Positions 26,826 through 35,503 of a DNA stretch of 64,000 nt are shown here, one piece after another. The DNA comes from Natronoflexus pectinivorans (GTDB lineage: Bacteria; Bacteroidota; Bacteroidia; Bacteroidales; Marinilabiliaceae). The notes under the pieces are model-generated. The model worked only from the letters and a program-made list of their open reading frames with translations. It was not told the origin of the DNA and did not search any database. The first letter of the stretch is position 1. Every line of letters starts with the position of its first letter. Both the position numbers and the translations under genes were made by a program. The stretch is taken from assembly GCF_004345615.1 (NCBI RefSeq), contig NZ_SLWK01000001.1, forward strand, positions 682,001 to 746,000, written 5' to 3'.

Positions 26826-27032
26826 TTAACTTAACCATGCAACAACAATGGCAAAAAGGGTAGCTCCTTCTATTAAAGCGGCTACAACAATCATTGCAGT
26901 CTGAATTTTTGAACTGATTTCCGGTTGACGGGACATCGCCTCCATGGCAGCCTGAGCAATGCGGCTGATACCAAATGCAGCGGCAAAAATAATTAACGCG
27001 AGTCCGAATACAGTAGAATTAAATTGTTCCAT
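26826..27032 (-). CDS. atpE: ATP synthase F0 c subunit
   Basis: Proton-carrying ring subunit, 68 residues, a hairpin of two membrane helices joined by the polar loop SRQPE. The carboxylate is the Glu of AALIEGATLFAIVV in helix 2. The residues that coordinate sodium in Na+-type rings (Gln in helix 1, Ser-Thr after the Glu, a Tyr) are replaced by Ile, Gly-Ala and Phe by manual alignment on RQPE, so the ring appears proton-coupled. Confidence 0.95.
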   Translation of the reverse strand: MEQFNSTVFGLALIIFAAAFGISRIAQAAMEAMSRQPEISSKIQTAMIVVAALIEGATLFAIVVAWLS

Positions 27033-27052
27033 GATAAAAAAGTTTAGTTTGT

Positions 27053-28129
27053 TTAATGTTCTTCGTTAACTGCCATCCCAATAAAAAGAGATGTTAATAG
27101 TGTAAATATATATGCTTGCAATATAGCCACAAGAAATTCCAGTGAAATCATGATCAATGACAATAAAATTGTCATTGGTGCCACCGCAAACGACCGGATA
27201 ATAAAGATCATAGCTGTAATGGCCAGAATGATGATGTGACCGGCTGTTATATTGGCAAACAAACGGAGCATCAAACCAAATGGCTTAGTAAATATCCCGA
27301 CTATCTCTACAGGTATCAGAAATATTTTCGCTATAAAAGGAACTCCGGGAGCAATGAGAAGATGTTTCCAATAATGCTTTGATCCAAAAACGTTAATAGC
27401 GAGGAATGAAATTACAGCCAGAGTCATGGTAAATGAAATATTACCTGAAAGATTGGCACTTCCCGGGAAGAAGGGAATAAGACCCACCAAATTATTTATC
27501 CAGATAAAAAAGAACAATGTAAGCAAATAGGGGGTGAATTTATCCGCCTTTTCCTTATCAATTTGAGCTCTGATAATATCATCGCGTACAAATAAAATAA
27601 TTGGTTCAACCAGTAACTGGATTCCCTTTGGTACAGCCAAGCCTCCGCGCTTGCTATAACGTTTGGCGGCAGCACCAAATACCCAGAAAATAATAAGACA
27701 ACCAACAAAGAGGCTAAAAACATTTTTTGTAATGGAAAAACTTAATGGCTTCGAATTAGCTATTGATCCGTTTTCGTTATAAAGTATTGTTCCGTCAGAG
27801 TCTGTATAATATATCTTTTCATGATACAACCTTAAATAGGTATCGCCAAACGGCACCACTGATTCAGGCTGCCTAAATGTCCACGACATGAAAAAATGAA
27901 GACCTTTATTATGCCATAAAATAACTGGTAACGGGAAATTGATATCAACTTTTTCGCCCTGTGCATTTGTGTATGATAGGATGTGAAAATCGTGTGCATC
28001 TTCAATGTGGTGCATTATCATATAAGCAGGATCAAAAGGTTCATCCTCCTTATTTGATTCAGCTGCTTTGGTTTCCATTACATGGAAACCAAAAAAGAAA
28101 AGTACACAGATGGTTGATATCAGCTTCAT
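27053..28129 (-). CDS. atpB: ATP synthase F0 a subunit
   Basis: Stator channel subunit of F0, 358 residues. An N-terminal signal-like segment (about 1-20) and an exposed region of some 120 residues with HHIEDAHDFHI precede five or six membrane helices. The essential arginine is in KPFGLMLRLFANITAGHIIIL. The long N-terminus is typical of Bacteroidota AtpB. Followed closely by atpE, atpF, atpH, atpA and atpG. Confidence 0.95.
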   Translation of the reverse strand: MKLISTICVLFFFGFHVMETKAAESNKEDEPFDPAYMIMHHIEDAHDFHILSYTNAQGEKVDINFPLPVILWHNKGLHFFMSWTFRQPESVVPFGDTYLRLYHEKIYYTDSDGTILYNENGSIANSKPLSFSITKNVFSLFVGCLIIFWVFGAAAKRYSKRGGLAVPKGIQLLVEPIILFVRDDIIRAQIDKEKADKFTPYLLTLFFFIWINNLVGLIPFFPGSANLSGNISFTMTLAVISFLAINVFGSKHYWKHLLIAPGVPFIAKIFLIPVEIVGIFTKPFGLMLRLFANITAGHIIILAITAMIFIIRSFAVAPMTILLSLIMISLEFLVAILQAYIFTLLTSLFIGMAVNEEH

Positions 28130-28177
28130 TCAAAAAAAAATATCAAAAATTACAGAAAAACCTACCTCTCATATCCG

Positions 28178-28549
28178 CTAACTTTTGGGAAACAACCACT
28201 TAATCTTCCAAAACGTATCAAATCCCAAAAAAGTAAGATAAGAAACTACACCGACTTTTGCCACTATACGATGATTTGTCTCTTCGGGTTCAAGAAAAAT
28301 GAATAAAATGAGCAAAAGAATTATCTGACAGAAAAAAGTAATGCCTGCAAACCCCAGCGCAACCCATGATTTATTACTGTCAATCAAATATTTAACAAAC
28401 AGAGTAGAAATAACAAAAAGCACAAACAATAAAATTGAAAAATAAACCCACTTTGTAAAAATATCAACTTCGAGATGTCGAAAAACAAATAATCCTGCAA
28501 AAAAAACAACTAAGCTTAAGATTATTTCTTTTAAAATGATTGAACGCAT
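28178..28549 (-). CDS. Small four-helix membrane protein in the atpI position
   Basis: A 123-residue protein with four predicted membrane helices (about 8-25, 33-52, 62-85 and 100-115). It is located directly before atpB in the same direction, with a 48-base gap, where many bacteria encode AtpI, a helper for c-ring assembly or magnesium transport. The sequence shows no AtpI signature that I can identify, so only position and topology support the comparison. Upstream lies a terminator that separates it from the bactofilin gene, and the ATP synthase operon may start here. Confidence 0.7.
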   Translation of the reverse strand: MRSIILKEIILSLVVFFAGLFVFRHLEVDIFTKWVYFSILLFVLFVISTLFVKYLIDSNKSWVALGFAGITFFCQIILLLILFIFLEPEETNHRIVAKVGVVSYLTFLGFDTFWKIKWLFPKS

Positions 28550-28651
28550 AAATTTGACTGATTAGATTAAACCTGTTGCATATAAAATAAAAGCCGGTAA
28601 AGAATCAGTTGTTGGACACAATAAAAGCCTTTACCGCTTTATAAATTTATG

Positions 28652-28683
28652 AAAAAAGCCAATAAGAAAAAATCTTATTGGCT
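28652..28683 (-). terminator. Terminator of the bactofilin gene
   Basis: A 10-bp perfect stem (28657-28666 with 28674-28683) with a 7-base loop, followed on the minus strand by six U (28657-28652). It insulates the bactofilin gene from the ATP synthase operon. Confidence 0.87.
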
Positions 28684-28798
28684 ATAATTATATCAAATAT
28701 GATTTAGAATGTTGCAATTAACAGTTTATTAAAAACAGGCATCTACAGAAAAGACTCTCAGAGATTAAGCCATAAATAAGCTGCCTTAGCAACATAAG

Positions 28799-29188
28799 CT
28801 ATTTCTTTTCTTCCTTAATCGAAGACGGATTGATGTTAGATCCCCCCATTGCACAGGTTCCTGAGAATAATGCGCCGGGTTCAATTGAGAGTTTGCCTGA
28901 TTTAATGTCACCATTGACTTTCGATGTCGCCTTTAACGAGAGAAGCTCTAATACAGACATTTTCCCGTTGAGGGTTCCGGAAACTTCTGCGTTGTTACAG
29001 GAAATTTCACCTTTTACAAACCCATTATTCCCAATTACAACCTTTCCCTTTGAGTCGATATTGCCTTCAATATTTCCATCAATTCGAATGTCTCCGTTGG
29101 TCTCAATATTTCCAACAATCTTTGTTCCTGGTCCAATCATATTGGGAAGTTTACTTTCAGTGTCGTAGCTTTTCATCTTCTTGCTCAT
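28799..29188 (-). CDS. Bactofilin family polymer-forming protein
   Basis: A 129-residue bactofilin. The core is a right-handed beta-helix made of short repeats (IVGNIETNGDIRIDGNIEGNI, GKVVIGNNGFVKGEI, VSGTLNGKMSVL, KVNGDIKSGKLSIE), flanked by short unstructured tails. Such proteins self-assemble into filaments without nucleotide and help localise cell-shape or chromosome proteins. In Bacteroidota the gene commonly sits beside the ATP synthase operon, as here, though a terminator lies between. Confidence 0.92.
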   Translation of the reverse strand: MSKKMKSYDTESKLPNMIGPGTKIVGNIETNGDIRIDGNIEGNIDSKGKVVIGNNGFVKGEISCNNAEVSGTLNGKMSVLELLSLKATSKVNGDIKSGKLSIEPGALFSGTCAMGGSNINPSSIKEEKK

Positions 29189-29289
29189 TAAAAATAAGTG
29201 TTTAAAATTATCTATTCACGAACAGCAATTTCTGCTCATTTTTCCCTCATGCAGGGTAAAGATAACAATTGTGAAATAAATACGGCCAT

Positions 29290-30786
29290 TTATTGTCGGC
29301 TTAATGGTAAAATCTGTTTAAGCTTTGTCAATTGTTTATCCTTATTTACCTGACGCATATTGCGAGCAGTTTCAGTATAATAACGATGTTTCGAAATAAA
29401 ATCAAACTGTTTCTTATTCCATTCCTGAATGCTCATACGACCATTATAACGATTCAATTCTTTAAAAAGATTTTCTGAGAGATTCAGAAAATCAGTTCTT
29501 CCGAGGTAATCTAAGTCCGCATCCTTCATTATTGACTCCAGTTTATTGGCTGGCTTTGTTTTGGGACGGGTCACGTTTATCAGCTGAATGATTCTTTCAA
29601 TTTGGTCGGGATTATAATCAAACCGGGGAAGAATGTCATTACATAGTTCGATGCTGATCTGCTCGTGATTCTCATATGTTATCAGGAATCCAGTATCATG
29701 CATCAAAGCTGCAGTCTTCAGCAGTAATAATTCTTCTTCTGAAACACCCTCTCCCCTTCCTATGATCTCTACCTGTGTTACAACATCAATTGTATGTTTA
29801 ACGTTATGATAACAAATATCAACTGGTAGTTCATTCTCGAGTCTTTCCAGTATCGCTTCTTCCAGATCAATAAAACGAATGTGCTGCAGTCTGACTTTAA
29901 AGAGTTCATTTGGTTGGTTTCGCTTATTTTCTTCCGCTAACTCAGGTACAATTCCTTTGACAAAATACATATCAATCTCTCCCTTATATTTTATTGGCAT
30001 CTTCCCTCTGTATTCACAAACAAAAAAATCTTTTACCAACTGATAAGTTGCTCCTGTAACATTAATTTCTCCGGCAATACCAGAAGATTCCATCCTACTG
30101 GCAATGTTGACGGTATCACCCCAAATATCGGGAGCTGTTTTGTTTCGACCTACCCGACCTGAAATCACCGGTCCTGTATGAATTCCGATTCTAAGCTCCC
30201 AAAAATCCTGATGATCTATAATTTTTTTTGACCTGAGACTTACCATATGGTTTTGAATCTCTAATGCCACCAGTATCATTTTCAATGCATGTATCCGATT
30301 TTTCTCCGGGATACCTCCGGCTGCCATGTAGGCGTCTCCTATGGTTTTAATCTTTTCAACTCCGTGTTTTTCGACAATGGAGTCAAATTTTATAAAAAAA
30401 TCATCCAGTTCATCAATGAGCAAATCAGGATTGAGATGCTCTACTATTTTTGTAAACCCCTGAATATCGGCAAATAAAACTGTGACACTTTTGTATTTTA
30501 CTGATTTAACCTTTGTTCCGTCTTTTGTATGTGCTACCGATTCGGAATCAAAACCGGTTCGGATTTGCATTGCCTTTTCCTTTACTTTTAACGCTTTTTC
30601 GACTCGAATATTGACTAAATGCTCAATTTTTTTTTGTACTTGTCGACGAATGTATGTGTATAAAACATATGCAAATAAAAGGAACAAAAAAATCAGGGTC
30701 AAGTTTGAAATGTTAAAACTCAACATGGCTTTTAAAAAAGCCATAGATACTAAATCAGAAAATTCTATATAAAATGTATCAATCAT
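29290..30786 (-). CDS. Membrane-anchored class III adenylate cyclase fused to an HD domain
   Basis: A 498-residue protein. One membrane helix (about 28-46) is followed by a helical linker. The class III cyclase domain (about 95-280) has metal-binding D107 (FADIQGF) and D151 (TIGDAY), and N227 and R231 in GDTVNIASRMES. The purine-selecting pair is K147/D220, the adenylate rather than guanylate type. A C-terminal HD domain (about 300-450) has H327 or H331 (CYHNVKH), the H363-D364 pair (LMHDTG), H374 and the late KDADLDYLG. All expected metal ligands of HD phosphohydrolases appear present, so it could make and degrade nucleotides. A -7 element TATTTTTG lies just upstream. No functional partner is adjacent. 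Confidence 0.87.
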   Translation of the reverse strand: MIDTFYIEFSDLVSMAFLKAMLSFNISNLTLIFLFLLFAYVLYTYIRRQVQKKIEHLVNIRVEKALKVKEKAMQIRTGFDSESVAHTKDGTKVKSVKYKSVTVLFADIQGFTKIVEHLNPDLLIDELDDFFIKFDSIVEKHGVEKIKTIGDAYMAAGGIPEKNRIHALKMILVALEIQNHMVSLRSKKIIDHQDFWELRIGIHTGPVISGRVGRNKTAPDIWGDTVNIASRMESSGIAGEINVTGATYQLVKDFFVCEYRGKMPIKYKGEIDMYFVKGIVPELAEENKRNQPNELFKVRLQHIRFIDLEEAILERLENELPVDICYHNVKHTIDVVTQVEIIGRGEGVSEEELLLLKTAALMHDTGFLITYENHEQISIELCNDILPRFDYNPDQIERIIQLINVTRPKTKPANKLESIMKDADLDYLGRTDFLNLSENLFKELNRYNGRMSIQEWNKKQFDFISKHRYYTETARNMRQVNKDKQLTKLKQILPLSRQ

Positions 30787-30823
30787 CGTAATTATATGTA
30801 AACAATAGCAACGATATAGCTTG

Positions 30824-30831
30824 CAAAAATA
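30824..30831 (-). promoter_or_regulatory. Candidate -7 element of the cyclase-HD gene
   Basis: TATTTTTG on the minus strand fits TAnnTTTG and lies 38 bases before the ATG at 30786. No -33 match. Confidence 0.45.
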
Positions 30832-31437
30832 AAATCATAGTAAGAAGTTAGGCACATAAAAGACTATTTCAACACTCCCCAAAAATACCATGTAATAACT
30901 GGCAGTTAAAAAAGTGGCTTCTCAGATAAATTAAGGTTCTGTTCAAGAAATAGCGACTGGAGCAATGCTTACCTGAAAATCATTCCTTCAACAAAAATCA
31001 GGACAAACATGCCTTCCATTGTAAATATAACAAGAAACTGATTAAATTCACATTTAAATTGACAAAGCTACCTTTCTTTGTTGTAAACAGCCCAAATAGA
31101 TTTTTTTGTCAATACAATAACATTGAAAAATTATGATGAAACGAGCTTTGTTGCTATAAATTCATGATGAAATTTGAACTTTTTATCAAAATCCGGCAAC
31201 CGAATTTAAAAAAGTACGTAACCATCAGTACAACGTTTCTGAAAAAACGGACTTTAGCTGAATTTGAATAAATGTTGAAACTTAATAACAACATATCTAA
31301 AAATGCAATGCATTTCTATGATAATATCTGTCAGGTAAATATTCGTTAATAAAATAATTTAAATAAAAAGTGTTTTAAATATTATCAAATGTGCTATATT
31401 TATTTCGCAAAAATTAACCTCTGAACTAAATTATCAT
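30832..31437. other. Gene-free spacer between the cyclase and stress-protein genes
   Basis: About 600 bases, AT-rich, without a coding ORF. It separates two divergently transcribed genes and so must hold both promoters. Near the right end TATATTTA (about 31396-31403) is a seven-of-eight match to TAnnTTTG for the universal stress protein gene. I found no other structure. Confidence 0.55.
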
Positions 31438-32274
31438 ATGGAAACCCTTAATCATAGCATCATAGTACCGTACGATTTCACGGAAGTCGCTATGAATGCT
31501 GTTGCACATGCAGTTATACTATCTAAACAATTGGATACTGGTATCACACTTTTGCACATTGTAAAAAAAGATACCGAGATAAAAGAAATGGAGCAACAAC
31601 TTTCAAGTGATGCTCTTCGGGTAAACGAGCTGCATAATATCAAGCCAAATACGCTTGTAAGAGAAGGTTCTATTTTTAAAACAATAAACCAGGTTGCTCA
31701 TGAACTTGATGCGACCCTCATTGTTATGGGAACCCATGGCATGAAAGGTCTGCAAAAGCTCACTGGCAGCTGGGCATTAAAGGTTATTGTTGGCTCCAAA
31801 ATTCCATTCCTTGTAATTCAGGATGCACCAAAACTAAGCGAAGATCAACTAAAATTGGTTTTCCCGGTTGATTTCAAATCCGAGAATAAAGAGAAACTGA
31901 AGTGGGTTCAATTTATGAATAAGCATTTCCCGGCAAAAACATTGCTTTTTTCATCAACATCCAAGGAAGGTGTAGTTGAACCAAGAACCAAAGCAAACTT
32001 GGTTTTCTGTAAATCATTCTTAGAGGAAAAAAAGATTGATTACGAGTTGGTTCTATCAAAAAATGCAGCTTCATTCAGCCAGGAAACCATCGATTTTGCA
32101 AAAAGCCGAAATGCTGACATCATTATTATTATGACTACCAGAGATATTGCATTCCATGATTATGTTTTAGGAGCACAGGAGCAATATATGATAGCAAATT
32201 CTGCGAAAATTCCTGTTATGGTAATTAATCCCAGAACAGACCTAATGAAATATGGCTACGGAAATTTCGGATAA
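31438..32274 (+). CDS. Tandem universal stress protein
   Basis: A 278-residue protein with two Usp domains (about 5-145 and 150-270). The first begins SIIVPYDFTEVAMNAVAHAV and carries the nucleotide-binding-like GTHGMKGLQKLTGS near residue 100-113. The second repeats the plan (KLVFPVDFKSENKEKLKW, ADIIIIMTTRD) but lacks the glycine-rich ATP motif. Tandem Usp proteins of this sort are common in Bacteroidota and respond to growth arrest or anaerobiosis. Single gene followed by a good terminator. Confidence 0.92.
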   Translation: METLNHSIIVPYDFTEVAMNAVAHAVILSKQLDTGITLLHIVKKDTEIKEMEQQLSSDALRVNELHNIKPNTLVREGSIFKTINQVAHELDATLIVMGTHGMKGLQKLTGSWALKVIVGSKIPFLVIQDAPKLSEDQLKLVFPVDFKSENKEKLKWVQFMNKHFPAKTLLFSSTSKEGVVEPRTKANLVFCKSFLEEKKIDYELVLSKNAASFSQETIDFAKSRNADIIIIMTTRDIAFHDYVLGAQEQYMIANSAKIPVMVINPRTDLMKYGYGNFG

Positions 32275-32293
32275 AAACAAAAACCAAATAAAT

Positions 32294-32336
32294 AAAGCCC
32301 TCTCTGAAATCATATTATCAGGAAGGGCTTTTTTTC
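32294..32336 (+). terminator. Terminator of the universal stress protein gene
   Basis: AAGCCCT (32295-32301) pairs with AGGGCTT (32324-32330), with further partial pairing of CTGA/TCAG inside, followed by a run of seven T on the plus strand. Confidence 0.8.
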
Positions 32337-32408
32337 TTCTTGCCAGCAGGATAATAAACAATAATTAATCAACTATAGACGTTAATATTTTCAATACAAC
32401 TTAAACAC

Positions 32409-32984
32409 ATGCAATTCATCTTCGCCACTCATAATCAGCACAAATTAACAGAAATTTCCCAATTGCTAAGAAATAAGATTGACCTTCTAAGTTTAAATGA
32501 TGTTGGTCACACTACTGAGATCGAGGAAAACGGCAAAGATTTACTTGAAAATGCCTTAATTAAAGCACGAACAATATTCAACCTGTACGGAAAAAACACT
32601 TTTGCAGATGATACCGGACTAGAAATTGAAGCACTAGACGGTCAACCAGGAGTTTATTCAGCAAGATTTGCAGGCGAAGAAAAAGATGCAAATGCCAACA
32701 TGAACAAAGTTCTGAAATTAATGCATAATATTGAAAACAGAAAAGCACGATTCAGAACCATAATTGCGCTTATTGTGGATGGCAATGAACATATATTTGA
32801 AGGGATTGTAAATGGAACAATTTTACGAGAACCCAAAGGGAATAAAGGCTTTGGATATGATCCCATTTTTCAACCAGACGATAAAATGATTTCATTTGCA
32901 GAAATGGATGCAGAAGAAAAAAACAGAATCAGCCACAGAGGGAAAGCCATTGAAAAACTCATAGAGTTTTTCAATAACATGTAA
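32409..32984 (+). CDS. rdgB: Non-canonical purine NTP pyrophosphatase RdgB/HAM1
   Basis: Hydrolyses dITP, ITP and XTP to monophosphates so that deaminated purines are not incorporated. The 191 residues contain FATHNQHKLTEI at the N-terminus, the catalytic TFADDTGLEIEALDG-GVYSARFAG region and the C-terminal GKGFGYDPIFQP-like and NRISHRGKA motifs of the ITPase family. It is upstream of porZ with a 109-base gap. An exact -7 element at 33012-33019 suggests porZ is transcribed separately. Confidence 0.96.
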   Translation: MQFIFATHNQHKLTEISQLLRNKIDLLSLNDVGHTTEIEENGKDLLENALIKARTIFNLYGKNTFADDTGLEIEALDGQPGVYSARFAGEEKDANANMNKVLKLMHNIENRKARFRTIIALIVDGNEHIFEGIVNGTILREPKGNKGFGYDPIFQPDDKMISFAEMDAEEKNRISHRGKAIEKLIEFFNNM

Positions 32985-33011
32985 TGATTTCAATACGAAG
33001 TTATAAATCAT

Positions 33012-33019
33012 TAAATTTG
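33012..33019 (+). promoter_or_regulatory. Candidate -7 element of the porZ promoter
   Basis: TAAATTTG matches TAnnTTTG and lies 74 bases before the porZ ATG. No convincing -33 element. Confidence 0.45.
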
Positions 33020-33093
33020 GCGTAATAAAACAAATTGTAAAACCAATTATTGATGTATCTCCTCCCTACCCGTCAACAACAAAACAATTAAGA

Positions 33094-35487
33094 ATGAACA
33101 GGTTCATAATAATATTCTTTCTGCTCCTTAGCAGCAATATATTGGCCAGTGATAACGGTCAACTGCGCATAGGAGAATGGCAAACTCACTTTGCATATAA
33201 TAGAAGCAATCAGGTCATTTCAACTCCAAATCAAATACTTGGCGCAACATCTCTAGGATTGATTGTTATAGAAAAATCAGATTTTTCAGTTAACACATTA
33301 AACAGAGTAAATGGACTATCAGATTATGGTATTTCAGCACTATATTATTACGCTGAAAGAAATTTGATTATAGTTGGATACGAGAATGGAAACATTGATA
33401 TTATTGCTAATAATAAAGTCATAAACATTAACGACCTAAGGCTAAAGGTAATGGATGGCAACAAAGCCATCAATCATTTTATTGCTGATGGGAACAGACT
33501 GTATTGTGCCACAAACTTCGGTATTTTAGTCATCAATTTAAACAGGTATGAAATCGAATCGACCTATTATATTGGTGATAATGCTTCCAACCTTCAGGTG
33601 AATCAAATTGCCATTGATCAGGAATATTTATATGCTGCCACATCAGAAGGAGTCCGCAGGGCACGACTAAATGCGCCGGATATACACATTTACACCTCCT
33701 GGGAGGTATATTCTTCGTCTTCAGTCATGTACTCAGCAATTGCCAATCATGCCGGTAGAATATTTGCTGCAAGAGGGAATAAGGGAGAGACCGTTAGCAT
33801 CGAGTATATTGAAAATAATCAGACTCATACACTGTCATCTGCTTCGAATTTTCAAAACATCAAATCTATTCCAAATGGCCTCTTGGTAATTAACTCAAGT
33901 AATATAAGACTATATAACAACGAATTACAATCCACACTCAATATTTCAGAACTAACTTTAGGCGGGTCACAAATAACACCACAATTCAGAGATGCAGTAA
34001 TTGGTGGGACAAACGAAATATGGATATCCGATAACAATAATGGTCTGGTAGCAAGACCCCTGAACGAAGCCGTTTGGTCAAATTATTTGCCACAAGGACC
34101 ACTTACGAACAGAGCACACAGAATTAAAATGGCTGCAGAAAATCTCTGGGTGGTTCCGGGAGGATTAACTGCATTTTGGAATAATGCCAATATTCCAGCA
34201 TCAGCATCCGTTTTAAATTCAAGTGGTTGGATTCATCTGACGAGTGGAAATACACCCACATTTAACAATAGTCGTGACTTGGTGACTATTACTCCAAATC
34301 CCAGAAATCCCAAAAACGTATTTCTAAGTTCGTGGGGAAGTGGAATATTTGAAGTTGATGATGAGAATAACAAACCTTTTGTAAAAAACTGGTTTTTCAC
34401 TCCGGAAAACGGTTTAGTTAGCGTTATCCCCGGATCTAGATTTGTCAGAATTGCAGCTGCTTCTTTTGACAGAAACAATGTACTATGGATATCAAACAGT
34501 GAAGTTGAAAATGGGTTAGTAGCTTACTTTCCTGAGACTGAATCCTGGATGCGTTATAGCTATGAGACTCTATCCATTAATCAAGGGATGGCTCCAATGA
34601 TTGCGACATCATGGGGACACAAGTGGTTAAGTGTCTTTAGAGGCAGATCGAGAGGAATCTTTGTTTGGGATGATAATAATACGCCACTAAATCAAAGTGA
34701 TGATCGTTACAGGGGAGCCATACATCCATCTGCAGAAAACGACAGACGAAATGCAGGTCAGCTACTACTTTGGGATCAAAACGGAGAAGTTATAACAGAC
34801 CTAATATTTGACATGGCTGAAGATCAAAATGGCCACATATGGCTTGGGACTGATAAAGGGGTCGTAGTTCAATACCAGCCATTCTCGATATTCAATATTG
34901 AAAGACCAGTATTTACAAGAATATTAGTCCCAAGACGAGATGGGACAAATAATGCTGATTTCCTTCTGGGTGATAAAATTGTAAGCGTGATTAAAGTGGA
35001 TGGAGGCAACCGAAAATGGCTGGGCACTCAAGGTTCAGGAGTATATCTTGTCTCACCAGACGGTAGCAGACAAATACATGCATTCAATACAACCAACAGT
35101 CCTTTGCCATCTGATTATATTAACGATATTACCATAAACGAAAAAACTGGAGAGGTTTTTATCGCTACCGGGGAAGGCATTGTTTCATTCAGAGGAACGG
35201 CAACAGGAGGAAGTTCAAATTTTTCTAACATTTATGCATTCCCAAATCCAGTTAGGCCTGAATTTACCGGGGATATTACAATAACCGGACTGATGGCCAG
35301 AAGCAATGTTAAAATTACAGATGTATCCGGTAAACTGGTTTTTGAAACGGTTTCAGTTGGTGGACAGGCATTCTGGGACGGAAGAAACCTTTGGGGAGAG
35401 CCTGTAAAATCAGGAATATACCTGATTTTTGTTGCCTCCGAAGATGGAAGCCAATCAGGTGTCACGAAAGTTGCTATCATTAGATAA
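33094..35487 (+). CDS. porZ: PorZ-like T9SS beta-propeller protein
   Basis: A 797-residue secreted protein with a signal peptide (1-18, ending ILAS). Most of it is made of propeller blades (GATSLGLIVIEK, ATSEGVRRARLN, WLGTDKGVVVQYQP, KWLGTQGSGVYLVSPDG), of the two-component-regulator-propeller type. The last 80 residues (YAFPNPVRPEFTGDITITGL to IYLIFVASEDG) are a T9SS C-terminal sorting-like beta-sandwich. This composition and length match PorZ, part of the attachment complex that couples T9SS cargo to anionic lipopolysaccharide. Its presence implies a T9SS in this organism. The next gene starts 16 bases after its stop, suggesting co-transcription. Confidence 0.85.
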   Translation: MNRFIIIFFLLLSSNILASDNGQLRIGEWQTHFAYNRSNQVISTPNQILGATSLGLIVIEKSDFSVNTLNRVNGLSDYGISALYYYAERNLIIVGYENGNIDIIANNKVININDLRLKVMDGNKAINHFIADGNRLYCATNFGILVINLNRYEIESTYYIGDNASNLQVNQIAIDQEYLYAATSEGVRRARLNAPDIHIYTSWEVYSSSSVMYSAIANHAGRIFAARGNKGETVSIEYIENNQTHTLSSASNFQNIKSIPNGLLVINSSNIRLYNNELQSTLNISELTLGGSQITPQFRDAVIGGTNEIWISDNNNGLVARPLNEAVWSNYLPQGPLTNRAHRIKMAAENLWVVPGGLTAFWNNANIPASASVLNSSGWIHLTSGNTPTFNNSRDLVTITPNPRNPKNVFLSSWGSGIFEVDDENNKPFVKNWFFTPENGLVSVIPGSRFVRIAAASFDRNNVLWISNSEVENGLVAYFPETESWMRYSYETLSINQGMAPMIATSWGHKWLSVFRGRSRGIFVWDDNNTPLNQSDDRYRGAIHPSAENDRRNAGQLLLWDQNGEVITDLIFDMAEDQNGHIWLGTDKGVVVQYQPFSIFNIERPVFTRILVPRRDGTNNADFLLGDKIVSVIKVDGGNRKWLGTQGSGVYLVSPDGSRQIHAFNTTNSPLPSDYINDITINEKTGEVFIATGEGIVSFRGTATGGSSNFSNIYAFPNPVRPEFTGDITITGLMARSNVKITDVSGKLVFETVSVGGQAFWDGRNLWGEPVKSGIYLIFVASEDGSQSGVTKVAIIR

Positions 35488-35503
35488 ATTAAAAATTGAT
35501 TAT

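Noticed and set aside
26826-27032. Sodium-coupled ATP synthase
   Set aside because: The sodium-binding side chains are not present in the c subunit by manual alignment, so a proton-type ring is more likely.
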